Assembly (NCBI GenBank): GCA_910588655.1
Contig: CAJUPJ010000016.1
Location: 17,939 to 81,938 of the forward strand
DNA from: an uncultured Lachnospiraceae bacterium
Lineage (GTDB): Bacteria; Bacillota; Clostridia; Lachnospirales; Lachnospiraceae
DNA: 64,000 nucleotides
Reading direction: 5' to 3'
The notes beneath the pieces are model-generated. The model was given only the letters and a program-made list of their open reading frames with translations, was not told the DNA's origin and made no database searches. Both the position numbers and the translations under genes were made by a program. This document shows, in pieces, positions 54,795 to 62,403 of this stretch (position 1 is the stretch's first letter; every line of letters starts with the position of its first letter).

Positions 54795-55823
54795 ATGGGA
54801 ATTAATTATATAACAAAAGTCAAGACACCAGATGAACTTAAATCAGAGTATTCTTTAAGAAAAGATTTAGCAGAATTGAAAGTTAAGAGAGATGCAGAAA
54901 TTGCAGATATTATTACGGGAAAATCAGATAAATTCCTTGTAATTATAGGCCCTTGTTCAGCAGATAATGAAGACGCTGTATGTGATTATACAAGCCGTCT
55001 TGCAAAGGTACAGGAAAAGGTTGCAGACAAAATCCTGCTTGTGCCAAGAATATACACTAATAAGCCACGTACGACCGGCGAGGGCTACAAAGGCATTGTA
55101 CACCAGCCAGACCCTGAAAAAGCCCCTGACCTGCTTGAAGGCATAATTGCAATGAGGAAAATGCATTTGCGTTCAATAGAAGAAACCCACCTTTTTGCAG
55201 CAGATGAAATGCTTTATCCTGAAAACTGGCCTTATGTATCAGATATACTTTCATATGTTGCAATAGGCGCACGTTCTGTTGAAAACCAGCAGCACAGGCT
55301 TGTTATAAGCGGGCTTGACATTCCATGCGGCATGAAGAACCCTACAAGTGGTACATTAAGCATTATGCTTAATTCATGTATTGCTGCACAGTCCGGGCAT
55401 ACATTTATGTACCACGGATGGGAAGTAAAAACAGACGGCAACCCCCTTACACATACAATACTGCGTGGCGCTGTCAACAAGCATGGGCAGTCACTTCCTA
55501 ACTACCATTACGAAGATTTAATGTTATTAAACGGAATGTACCAGAAACTGGATTTAAAAAATCCTGCCTGTATAATAGATGCTAACCATGCTAATTCAAA
55601 TAAATGTTATTACGAACAGCCACGTATAATATCAGAAGTAATGCACAGCCGCAATGTTTCACCTGAAATAAAGAAACTTGTTAAGGGCGTAATGGTTGAA
55701 AGTTATATCGAACCTGGAAACCAGACTATACATGAGCATATATATGGCAAATCCATCACAGATGCATGTCTTGGGTGGGAGGAGTCGGAAAAACTTATAT
55801 ATGAAATTGCCAGTAAGCTGTAA
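54795..55823 (+). CDS. 3-deoxy-7-phosphoheptulonate synthase (class I, AroF/G/H type)
   Basis: First step of the shikimate pathway: joins phosphoenolpyruvate and erythrose-4-phosphate. 342 aa. LVIIGPCSADNEDAV, VPRIYTNKPRTTGEGYKG, IGARSVENQQHR and GMKNPTSGT are the catalytic loops; IIDANHANSNK carries metal ligands and SYIEPGNQ follows. Length is normal for the AroG-like group, where an N-terminal extension of about 45 residues binds the feedback amino acid; which one cannot be told. GGAGG precedes ATG. Monocistronic; the R1-D element begins about five bases after the stop codon. Confidence 0.95.
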   Translation: MGINYITKVKTPDELKSEYSLRKDLAELKVKRDAEIADIITGKSDKFLVIIGPCSADNEDAVCDYTSRLAKVQEKVADKILLVPRIYTNKPRTTGEGYKGIVHQPDPEKAPDLLEGIIAMRKMHLRSIEETHLFAADEMLYPENWPYVSDILSYVAIGARSVENQQHRLVISGLDIPCGMKNPTSGTLSIMLNSCIAAQSGHTFMYHGWEVKTDGNPLTHTILRGAVNKHGQSLPNYHYEDLMLLNGMYQKLDLKNPACIIDANHANSNKCYYEQPRIISEVMHSRNVSPEIKKLVKGVMVESYIEPGNQTIHEHIYGKSITDACLGWEESEKLIYEIASKL

Positions 55824-55828
55824 AAAAC

Positions 55829-56644
55829 GGACGGTTTCCAGTGCCAGAGCCAGAATATTCCATACAAGGGGTAAGCTTCTGCTACGCCAGTATAAAACAA
55901 TGTCATTTAGTTAAGGGGAATTCTAGAATTTAACCATTACTGGATGCGCTGGCAAATCCAAAGTGCCTTCCATGAAAAAAGCACGCTCCCGCTTGAACGT
56001 CACACGCAATGGATGCATAAAGCCCCATAAAACGGGGCTTAAGCACCAGCGGTTCCGTACAGCTTTTTCATGGAAGCACATTTGGAATTTGCCAGCTAAT
56101 CTACTCTTTGGTAATTTATAAAAATATTTTCCACCCGTACTCTTAACTAAATGACATTGTGCTATGTCAGGCTGCACAGCAGCACATAAAGCCCCTGTCT
56201 GGAATGTTAATGGCATCTGGCACATCAAACCTGTCATTGCAATTACACTAAAAACAATAACAACAAGATAACTGTCAATTATGAGGGGACGGAGGGTATT
56301 CTGCCAGCCACTTATTACATAGTGCAGAATATCCACCACATATAATTTATAGTTATTCTGCTGTTCTATGTTTTGCTGTGGATTTATGATAACAGGTTTT
56401 GTGTGCCAGATGCCAGTAATATTCCATAAAAGGGGTACTTTAAGCCCGCCGGCATTTAAGCCATGTATTTAATGTTACGAAAGAAACGCCAGTTTATTTT
56501 GGAACATTAAATATATGGCTTTATGTGCCGCTGCGTGGCTTACCGTAGCGGAAGCGTACCCCTTTTACGGAAATATTCTGGCTCTGGCACAGAAACCGTC
56601 CGTCTGCCAATCCACACACAAACACCAGATAACTATAAATTATC
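55829..56644. repeat. R1-D: composite inverted-repeat element with one R2 inside, left terminus missing
   Basis: About 816 bp. The right terminus is AGATAACTATAAATTATC (56627-56644); the left terminus is absent, the element beginning at ACGGACGGTTT right after the DAHP synthase stop. Both hairpins are of the GTGCCAGA..ATATTCC..GGGGTA type (left about 55836-56240, right about 56400-56600), unlike R1-A to C which have one of each. Inner repeats: 56265-56281 and about 56342-56357. Right core: 56517-56537 (minus) with partner 56446-56462. In the left hairpin an R2 copy is inserted, leaving a half core CACAGCAGCACATAAAGCC (56175-56193) without partner. It ends 4 bases before the -35 box of sdpR. 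Confidence 0.82.
55897..56160 (+). repeat. R2 copy 3, inside R1-D
   Basis: 264 bp bounded by perfect inverted repeats ACAATGTCATTTAGTTAAG and CTTAACTAAATGACATTGT. Core 56003-56024 (plus) with partner GGCTTAAGCACCAGCGG (56036-56052); the tip is reduced to a short GCCCC..GGGGC stem loop. It is about 90% like R2 copy 1 by eye. Flanking R1 sequence reads GCTACGCCAGTATAAA on the left and GCTATGTCAGGCTG on the right. Confidence 0.82.
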
Positions 56645-56648
56645 CACA

Positions 56649-56704
56649 TTGACTTTTGGTAAATTCCATGTTACAATCTATTTAAAAATATTTTTAAATA
56701 GATT
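56649..56704 (+). promoter_or_regulatory. sdpRI promoter with overlapping 30-bp palindromic operator
   Basis: TTGACT (56649-56654), 17-base spacer, TACAAT (56672-56677). A perfect palindrome covers 56675-56704: AATCTATTTAAAAAT followed by its exact complement. It overlaps the end of the -10 box and the start point, the expected place for autorepression by the ArsR-type SdpR encoded 14 bases downstream. Confidence 0.8.
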
Positions 56705-56718
56705 ATTTAAGGACAGTT

Positions 56719-57012
56719 ATGGGAATTGCAAATATTTTTAAGGTACTTTCTGACCAGTCCAGGCGTGATATTCTTGTTATGCTTAAAGAAGGACGGCTTA
56801 CAGCGGGTGATATTGCATTAAAACTGGATGTATCACCTGCGGCACTCTCCTACCATTTGAAATTATTAAAAAATGCAGGGCTGGTTATTGAATATAAATA
56901 TAAGAATTTTATTTACTATGAATTGAATACCACTGTATTTGATGAAGTTATTATGTGGATGCAGCAGTTTGGAGGTGGAAATAATGGAAAAAAGACAAAC
57001 AAAGAAATTTAA
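56719..57012 (+). CDS. sdpR: SdpR-like ArsR-family autorepressor
   Basis: 97 aa winged-helix repressor. FKVLSDQSRRDILVMLKEG and the recognition helix region LDVSPAALSYHLKLLKNAGL are typical of ArsR/SdpR. No metal-binding Cys motif (CVC) is present, which favours SdpR over ArsR metal sensors. In Bacillus, SdpR is held at the membrane by SdpI when the SdpC toxin is present, lifting repression of sdpRI. Overlaps sdpI by 29 bases. The palindrome at 56675 is its probable operator. Confidence 0.85.
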   Translation: MGIANIFKVLSDQSRRDILVMLKEGRLTAGDIALKLDVSPAALSYHLKLLKNAGLVIEYKYKNFIYYELNTTVFDEVIMWMQQFGGGNNGKKTNKEI

Positions 57013-57682
57013 GCTTTTATGGATTGTTACTCTCCTGCCTTTAATTATTACAGCAGCAGCAATCCCGTTTATGCAGGACAAAGTACCTATGCACTATGAT
57101 TTTAATGGAAACATAGACCGCTGGGGCTCTAAATATGAGAATTTTATTTTTCCAGTTATAATTATAATCCTTTCAATATTCTGGCAATGCTTTATAAACC
57201 ATTTTAGTAAAAAACAGTCTGCGGATTTGCCAGATAAAACAAGAAAAGAAGCCGCCAGCAATGAAAAAGCTATATATATTATAGCTGTTGCTATGACAGC
57301 AATGTTCTGTGTAATTCAGTGTTCAATTTTATACTCTTCATGCCAGGCATCAAAAAATATTATAAGCTTAACACCTGGATTTTACCGCGCTACCAATATA
57401 TTATTAGGAATTTTTATAATAATTATTGCAAATTTTATTCCTACTGTAAAGAGAAATTCTTTTTTGGGATTACGTACTATATGGAGTATGGAAAATGACC
57501 AGACATGGCTTGACAGCAACAGGTTCTGTGGAAAATTAATGGTTATAGCAGGAATTGCTATTATTATAGAAACGTTTTTTATAGAAGGGCTGGCATCTGT
57601 TATAGTTATGACGGGAATAATTATTGCTGCCAGTATTGTTTGTGTTATCTACTCATATTATTCATATAAAAAATATAAGTAA
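56984..57682 (+). CDS. sdpI: SdpI-family membrane immunity/signalling protein
   Basis: 232 aa from ATG 56984-56986, chosen for GGAGGTGG upstream. About six membrane segments; the SdpI/DUF1648 N-terminus shows MQDKVPMHYDFNGNIDRWGS, and the SdpI motif region GLRTIWSMENDQTWLDSNRF lies near residue 165. In Bacillus subtilis it protects against the SdpC toxin and sequesters SdpR. There are no sdpABC toxin genes here, so the pair may defend against toxins of other strains. Translationally coupled with sdpR. Confidence 0.88.
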   Translation: MEKRQTKKFKLLWIVTLLPLIITAAAIPFMQDKVPMHYDFNGNIDRWGSKYENFIFPVIIIILSIFWQCFINHFSKKQSADLPDKTRKEAASNEKAIYIIAVAMTAMFCVIQCSILYSSCQASKNIISLTPGFYRATNILLGIFIIIIANFIPTVKRNSFLGLRTIWSMENDQTWLDSNRFCGKLMVIAGIAIIIETFFIEGLASVIVMTGIIIAASIVCVIYSYYSYKKYK

Positions 57683-57713
57683 ACACAGCTAAACCATATG
57701 TACCAGGAAGGCG

Positions 57714-57742
57714 GGGATAAAATACCTGGCAGGTATTTATCT
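57714..57742 (+). terminator. Terminator after sdpRI
   Basis: GATAA-A-ATACC pairs with GGTAT-TTATC around TGGCA, between convergent sdpI and comFB; the T-tract is short. Confidence 0.5.
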
Positions 57743-57765
57743 CCACTTTCTCTGTTACCAGCAAA

Positions 57766-58050
57766 CTAGTAACTAACCTTTTCAGTATCATGGTTGGGGT
57801 CTTCCCCAATACGGACAATAGCATTATAAACACATGCTGTTATCTCTGCATCCATCTGTATTGTAGATGCATCAAATTTATGTATCAGTTCCCCTGCCAG
57901 TGAATGAACATATCTTGGTGGAAGCCTGTTTAATGCAAATGCGGCAATATCAATTTTGCACTGGTCGCATTTACAGTAGTCCGTTGTCTGCCATAACTGG
58001 TCTATCTTTGTTAAAACAGTTTCCTCCATCATATTTGTCAAACCTTCCAT
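57766..58050 (-). CDS. ComFB-family protein
   Basis: 94 aa. CKCDQCKIDIAAFALNRLPPRYVHS is approximately the family signature: it begins with a C-x-C-x2-C metal-binding cluster and goes on to the ALNRLPPRY motif. ComFB is encoded in the comF competence operon of Bacillus subtilis but is not essential for DNA uptake; a homologous domain in cyanobacteria binds cyclic di-nucleotides. Here it stands alone with no comFA or comFC. Role unknown; nucleotide-second-messenger binding is a reasonable guess. Confidence 0.85.
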   Translation of the reverse strand: MEGLTNMMEETVLTKIDQLWQTTDYCKCDQCKIDIAAFALNRLPPRYVHSLAGELIHKFDASTIQMDAEITACVYNAIVRIGEDPNHDTEKVSY

Positions 58051-58166
58051 TTGCTACTCCTATCTGACGTATACGCCCGTAATACTATTACCAGATGTAA
58101 TTGTTTCCTGATACTATATATTTTACTCCCAACCACAATGCAATTCAAGATAAAATTACAAATTTA

Positions 58167-59153
58167 TTAATAACCAAAATAACTGTCTATACCATCTGCC
58201 ATTCCCTTTGCCATTTTATTCTGGAATGTTTTCTTCTGCATTTTCCTGTCTTCTGCACTGTTACTCATAAATCCCATTTCAATAAGTGTAACTGGTATTT
58301 CACTCCAGTTAGTACCTGTAAGGTCATCCCTGATAATGCATCCCCTGTTCCTGAAACCTGTTACATCACAGTAGCTGTCCAGAACTGCTTTTGAAAGCTT
58401 TAAGGATTTTTTACTAAGCTTTCCAACATATGGGTTGGATTTGGAAGGATAAAGCGCACTTGCACCTCTTGCTGATGAAGATGCTGCACTGTCGCCATGT
58501 ATACGTATATAAATATCAGAACCGCTTTTATTTGCCTTTACAGCACGCTTTTTATTACTGATATTAACATTATTCTTTGTACGTACCATATATACTTCAT
58601 ATCCCCTGTCAAGAAGTTCTTTCTGCAGCTTTTTGGCAACATCAAGTGTAAGCTGGTACTCTGGCACACCTGTTGCAACGCCTGTTGCACCACCTGCCAC
58701 TTTAGCCTTCTTAACAGAAGAACCTGGCCCGGCAGGCTCTGTTGAACTGTCACCCTGTTTCTGGTGTCCTGCATCTATTGCAATTTTCTTCTTACCTTCA
58801 ATATCAACAGTATATGAAATTATATCACTTGCACTTTTTGCATAAACAGTTACCTTGCCTGCCCTTTTGCCCTGCAATACCCCGTTCTGGTTTATAGCAG
58901 CACGTTTCCTGTCAGATACAGACCATATAATGCCTTCTTCCCCGCCTGTTACAGCAAACTGGGATTTTCTGCCAGCCTTAAGCGAAGATACTGTCTTTGA
59001 AAATACAAGTTCTTCTGTTTCCTCCTCTGTTTCTGCAGCACTTGAAACATTAAGGCTGCTGCTTATCTTGCTTATGCCTAATGTTGTTACTGCTATAACA
59101 GACAGCACTATAATTCCTGCCATAAGTGTTATTTCACGTTTTAAATCCTTCAT
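58167..59153 (-). CDS. N-acetylmuramoyl-L-alanine amidase (Amidase_3) with Ig-like domain
   Basis: 328 aa. One N-terminal membrane or signal segment (ITLMAGIIVLSVIAVTTLG), a short Big_2-like domain (residues about 48-120, GIIWSVSDRKRAAINQNGVL) and a zinc amidase domain: IAIDAGHQKQGD gives the first His, GVPEYQLTLDVAKKL the Glu, and RIHGDSAAS the second His; IEMGFMSNSAED holds the closing Glu. It cuts the bond between MurNAc and L-Ala outside the cell. GAGGTTATA precedes ATG. 62 bases after lepB on the same strand. Confidence 0.92.
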   Translation of the reverse strand: MKDLKREITLMAGIIVLSVIAVTTLGISKISSSLNVSSAAETEEETEELVFSKTVSSLKAGRKSQFAVTGGEEGIIWSVSDRKRAAINQNGVLQGKRAGKVTVYAKSASDIISYTVDIEGKKKIAIDAGHQKQGDSSTEPAGPGSSVKKAKVAGGATGVATGVPEYQLTLDVAKKLQKELLDRGYEVYMVRTKNNVNISNKKRAVKANKSGSDIYIRIHGDSAASSSARGASALYPSKSNPYVGKLSKKSLKLSKAVLDSYCDVTGFRNRGCIIRDDLTGTNWSEIPVTLIEMGFMSNSAEDRKMQKKTFQNKMAKGMADGIDSYFGY

Positions 59154-59215
59154 TATAACCTCATTCCCGCGCCACCCTGCGCATACTATGCTTCTATATA
59201 CCTTAATGCCGTCTG

Positions 59216-59878
59216 TTATTCAAATGTGCCAAACTCTGACAATGGGTATATCCTTAATATTGCCCTTCCTTCTATATTTTCACGTTTAACAGGCCCTACT
59301 TCCTCATACCTGCTGTCCTCGCTTACAGTACGGTTATCACCAAGTACAAAAAACTCATCATCACCAAGCTTTATTGGCTTTTCTGCTATTCCCGGGTCTA
59401 CAATAGGGTCTTTGCCAAAATTCTCTTCTATTTTCTCATCATTTATGTAGATGTCTTCGCCCTTAATCTGGACAGTTTCACCAGGAAGCCCTATTACCCT
59501 TTTAATGTAATAATCACTGCTTTCACGCCCATGAGGGTAAAAAACTATTACATCGAACCTGCCAGGGTCAGTAAAATGGTATGAGACTTTCTCAACCAGC
59601 AGGTTTTCACCATGTTTTAATGTGTTCATCATGGATTTCCCGTCAACAATAGTCCTTTGCAGTACATATTTAGGCACAAATGCTACGCATATAACAATTA
59701 TTGCAATATAAATACATAATTCTATTATACTGTTGCGCAGCCTCCTGCCAACAGGTATTTCTTCCTGTTTCTTAGTATTACTGTCTGCAGGCTCCTGCCT
59801 GTTGTCTTTTGTATAACTTTCTTCTGTATCTTGTACACTGTTCTGTGTATTTTCTATACTACTAAATTCATTATCCAT
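59216..59878 (-). CDS. lepB: Signal peptidase I
   Basis: 220 aa. A long hydrophilic N-terminal stretch (residues 1-45, rich in Asp, Glu, Gln), one membrane helix (IIELCIYIAIIVICVAFV), then the catalytic Ser in VDGKSMMNTLKHG and the catalytic Lys in YYIKRVIGLPGE, and the closing GDNRTVSEDSRY box. It removes signal peptides of Sec substrates outside the membrane. The symbol lepB is by family; Firmicutes often have several sip paralogues. Confidence 0.93.
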   Translation of the reverse strand: MDNEFSSIENTQNSVQDTEESYTKDNRQEPADSNTKKQEEIPVGRRLRNSIIELCIYIAIIVICVAFVPKYVLQRTIVDGKSMMNTLKHGENLLVEKVSYHFTDPGRFDVIVFYPHGRESSDYYIKRVIGLPGETVQIKGEDIYINDEKIEENFGKDPIVDPGIAEKPIKLGDDEFFVLGDNRTVSEDSRYEEVGPVKRENIEGRAILRIYPLSEFGTFE

Positions 59879-59901
59879 TATAATACCACCTATAATAACA
59901 A

Positions 59902-60408
59902 TTAATCTTCTACAACATCCTCCAGCACGTTTATAACATCTTCTTCCGCTGTCGCTGTAACTGTATCTGCTATATCTTCAACAGCGCTGCCTGTTTCTGC
60001 CGGGGTTTCTATAGATGCTGCTTCCCCCGCTGTATCTTGTATTTCTTCTTTATCTGATGCACCATCTTCTTCTGTCTGTCCATTATTATCTTCTGCTGTT
60101 TCCTGGACATCATCTGTTTCCTGGCTTTCTGCTGCCCTTTCTGCTTCTGCTGCTTTCCTTGCCTCCACTTCTGCTGCTTCCTCTTCACTTAAAATGCGGA
60201 TTTTAGAATTATTAAGTTCATCAATAGCAATAGACAGAGGCTTAGGGCATTTTGGTGATACATATGACTCTGCACCATCTATAATCTGGCGTGCCCTCTT
60301 TGAAGTAGCAAGAACTATGGAATATCTGCTGTTTACAACAGGTGCTTCACCAGTTTCAACCTCACTATTAACTAACTTCATTAAATCTGTGTATGATGGA
60401 TGTAACAT
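59902..60408 (-). CDS. rpoZ: RNA polymerase omega subunit with long acidic tail
   Basis: 168 aa. Residues 1-80 are omega: MLHPSYTDLMKLVNSE, SRYSIVLATSKRARQI and the KPLSIAIDELNNSKIRIL segment. Residues about 81-168 are a low-complexity tail, almost only Glu, Asp, Ala, Thr and Ser, roughly doubling the usual length (70-100 aa). AAGGAGAATTTT precedes ATG. It follows gmk by 122 bases in the conserved yicC-remA-gmk-rpoZ order. Confidence 0.9.
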   Translation of the reverse strand: MLHPSYTDLMKLVNSEVETGEAPVVNSRYSIVLATSKRARQIIDGAESYVSPKCPKPLSIAIDELNNSKIRILSEEEAAEVEARKAAEAERAAESQETDDVQETAEDNNGQTEEDGASDKEEIQDTAGEAASIETPAETGSAVEDIADTVTATAEEDVINVLEDVVED

Positions 60409-60530
60409 AAAATTCTCCTTTCAGTTTAAAATATAAATATTACATATTACACATTATTATCCACTATATCCATTATTTATTCCAGCATGCCCCAAAAGGA
60501 CACCTGGCATCCTGGCACAGCCACACTGTA

Positions 60531-61154
60531 CTAATTACTGTAACTGGCAAAATCCCTGCTTATATTCCCTATAAGCTGCTGCTGGTTATTCTTCGTAAAG
60601 TGTAATGACTGCAAAAGACAGTGCATCTGTTCTACACACTCCTCTAACCCGTCATTTACAATAATATAATCATATTCTTTCATATAGCTGCATTCCTCAG
60701 CTGCCCTGGCAATTCTTTTTTTAATAACTTCTTCCGTTTCAGTACCACGTTTAAAAAGGCGTCTTTCCAGTTCTGCTACATGAGGCGGTGTAATAAATAC
60801 TAATGAAACATCTGGAAAATCTTTTTTTACCTGCATTGCCCCCTGCATCTCTATTTCAAGAAGTACATCCCTGCCATTTTCTATCTGGCTGTAAACATAA
60901 TCCTTTGGTGTACCATAATAATTATCTACATATTTTGCATATTCTATAAATTTCCCATCTTTTATCATCTGCTCAAATTCTTCTTTTGTCTTAAAGAAAT
61001 AATTCTTTCCTTCTTCTTCTCCCTCTCTTGGCTGTCTTGTTGTTGCAGATACTGAAATTGCATAACCATATTTTCTAACAAGTTCATTCACAACAGTACC
61101 CTTACCTGCCCCGGAAAACCCTGAAATAACCGCAATTATTCCCTTTTTAGGCAT
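60531..61154 (-). CDS. gmk: Guanylate kinase
   Basis: 207 aa; phosphorylates GMP to GDP. P-loop ISGFSGAGKGTVVNEL, GMP-binding SATTRQPREGEEEGKNYFF. The start ATG 61152-61154 is chosen because AGGAG is eight bases before it; the ATG two codons upstream is too close to that site. The start overlaps the end of remA by 8 bases, implying translational coupling. Confidence 0.96.
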   Translation of the reverse strand: MPKKGIIAVISGFSGAGKGTVVNELVRKYGYAISVSATTRQPREGEEEGKNYFFKTKEEFEQMIKDGKFIEYAKYVDNYYGTPKDYVYSQIENGRDVLLEIEMQGAMQVKKDFPDVSLVFITPPHVAELERRLFKRGTETEEVIKKRIARAAEECSYMKEYDYIIVNDGLEECVEQMHCLLQSLHFTKNNQQQLIGNISRDFASYSN

Positions 61155-61410
61155 CTTCATTACTCCTTTCTGCTGTCTGTAACCCCTCTGCCCTGTTCTC
61201 TATAGTTTCGGAAAGCAGTGCAGAAAGCACTATATGCCCGCTTTCCATAACAAGCACACATTTAGTTTTACGTCCGCAAGTGGCATCCACTGCAAGGTTA
61301 TTGTCCTTTGCTGCCTGTACCATACGTTTTATAGGTGCTGCATCTGCTTTTATAATACTTACCACTTTATCCATATTTACTACATTGCCATATCCAATAT
61401 TAACTAACAT
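61147..61410 (-). CDS. remA: RemA family regulator (DUF370)
   Basis: 87 aa. MLVNIGYGNVVNMDKVVSI and DATCGRKTKCVLVMESGHIV match RemA, the DNA-binding activator of extracellular matrix genes in Bacillus subtilis, which forms ring-like oligomers. The gene lies between yicC (14 bases) and gmk (overlap), as in most Firmicutes. Whether it controls matrix genes in this organism is unknown. Confidence 0.93.
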   Translation of the reverse strand: MLVNIGYGNVVNMDKVVSIIKADAAPIKRMVQAAKDNNLAVDATCGRKTKCVLVMESGHIVLSALLSETIENRAEGLQTAERSNEDA

Positions 61411-61424
61411 ATACCTCCTCTTTC

Positions 61425-62303
61425 CTACTCGATATTCTGTATCTGCTCGCGTATCTTTTCAATTCCAGTCTTTAAATCAATAGCCATGCCAGACAAGCTT
61501 GCATCATTTGCTTTGGAAAGAATTGTGTTGGCTTCCCTGTTCATCTCCTGTGCGATAAAATCAAGTTTGCGCCCTGCTGGTTCACCTTTTGCCAGGGTAT
61601 TTTCCATATTGGCAATATGGCTTCTTAAACGCACTGTTTCTTCATCAACACATATTTTATCAGCAAAAACAATAATCTCTGTAGCAAGTACTCCTTCATC
61701 AATTTTGGTATCACTGGTTAATTCAGCAACCTTGTCCATAAGTTTCTGCCTGTATTCTGCCACAATCTGCGGTGAACGCTCTTCTATCTGCCCTGTAAGC
61801 ACCTTAATTCCTTCAAGCTTGGCTTTTATATCATTATACAGGTCTTCCCCTTCCCTCTCACGTGTTTCAATAAAACGCTGGCACGCCTTATGTACAGCAT
61901 CCTGCACTATATCAAATTCACCACTGGCATCTTTACCTGCATCCTCAAGTGTAACTACTTCTGGAAACCTTGCAAGCATTGATGCAGTCAGGCATTCCTC
62001 TATCCCAAATTCTTCTGATGCATGTTTTATTGCATCCACATAGCCTTTTGCAACAGAATGGTTATACCTTACAGAAGAAGAACTGGCGGAATAATCATCA
62101 TAACTAATAAATATATCTATTTTGCCACGTGCTGCATATTGTTTAACAATATTCCTGATATCATTTTCAAACACACTGAACTTCTTAGGCTGTTTAACAC
62201 TTAAATCACAGTACCTGTGGTTTACTGATTTTATTTCAACACTTATTTTATAATCACAGCCTTCCGTTTCATAACGGCCAAATCCTGTCATACTTTTAAC
62301 CAT
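61425..62303 (-). CDS. YicC family endoribonuclease
   Basis: 292 aa from ATG 62301-62303 (VKSMTGFGRYETEG) after GGAGGAAGTT. SVEIKSVNHRYCDLSVK and the C-terminal GRKLDFIAQEMNREANTI and KTGIEKIREQIQNIE are the conserved blocks of YicC/YloC (COG1561), which has been described as an RNase acting on small RNAs and mRNA. First gene of the remA-gmk-rpoZ run; the AI-2E transporter gene precedes it by 100 bases. Confidence 0.93.
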   Translation of the reverse strand: MVKSMTGFGRYETEGCDYKISVEIKSVNHRYCDLSVKQPKKFSVFENDIRNIVKQYAARGKIDIFISYDDYSASSSSVRYNHSVAKGYVDAIKHASEEFGIEECLTASMLARFPEVVTLEDAGKDASGEFDIVQDAVHKACQRFIETREREGEDLYNDIKAKLEGIKVLTGQIEERSPQIVAEYRQKLMDKVAELTSDTKIDEGVLATEIIVFADKICVDEETVRLRSHIANMENTLAKGEPAGRKLDFIAQEMNREANTILSKANDASLSGMAIDLKTGIEKIREQIQNIE

Positions 62304-62403
62304 AACTTCCTCCGGCATACATTCATTAACTGCCCGGCACATAAATAAGCAACGGGCTGGTTTTATCTAATATAACTGGTTAATTATAAGGTAAAGCCTT
62401 CAA

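Noticed and set aside
56719..57682. A complete Sdp cannibalism system
   Set aside because: Only sdpR and sdpI are present; no sdpA, sdpB or sdpC gene is in the window.
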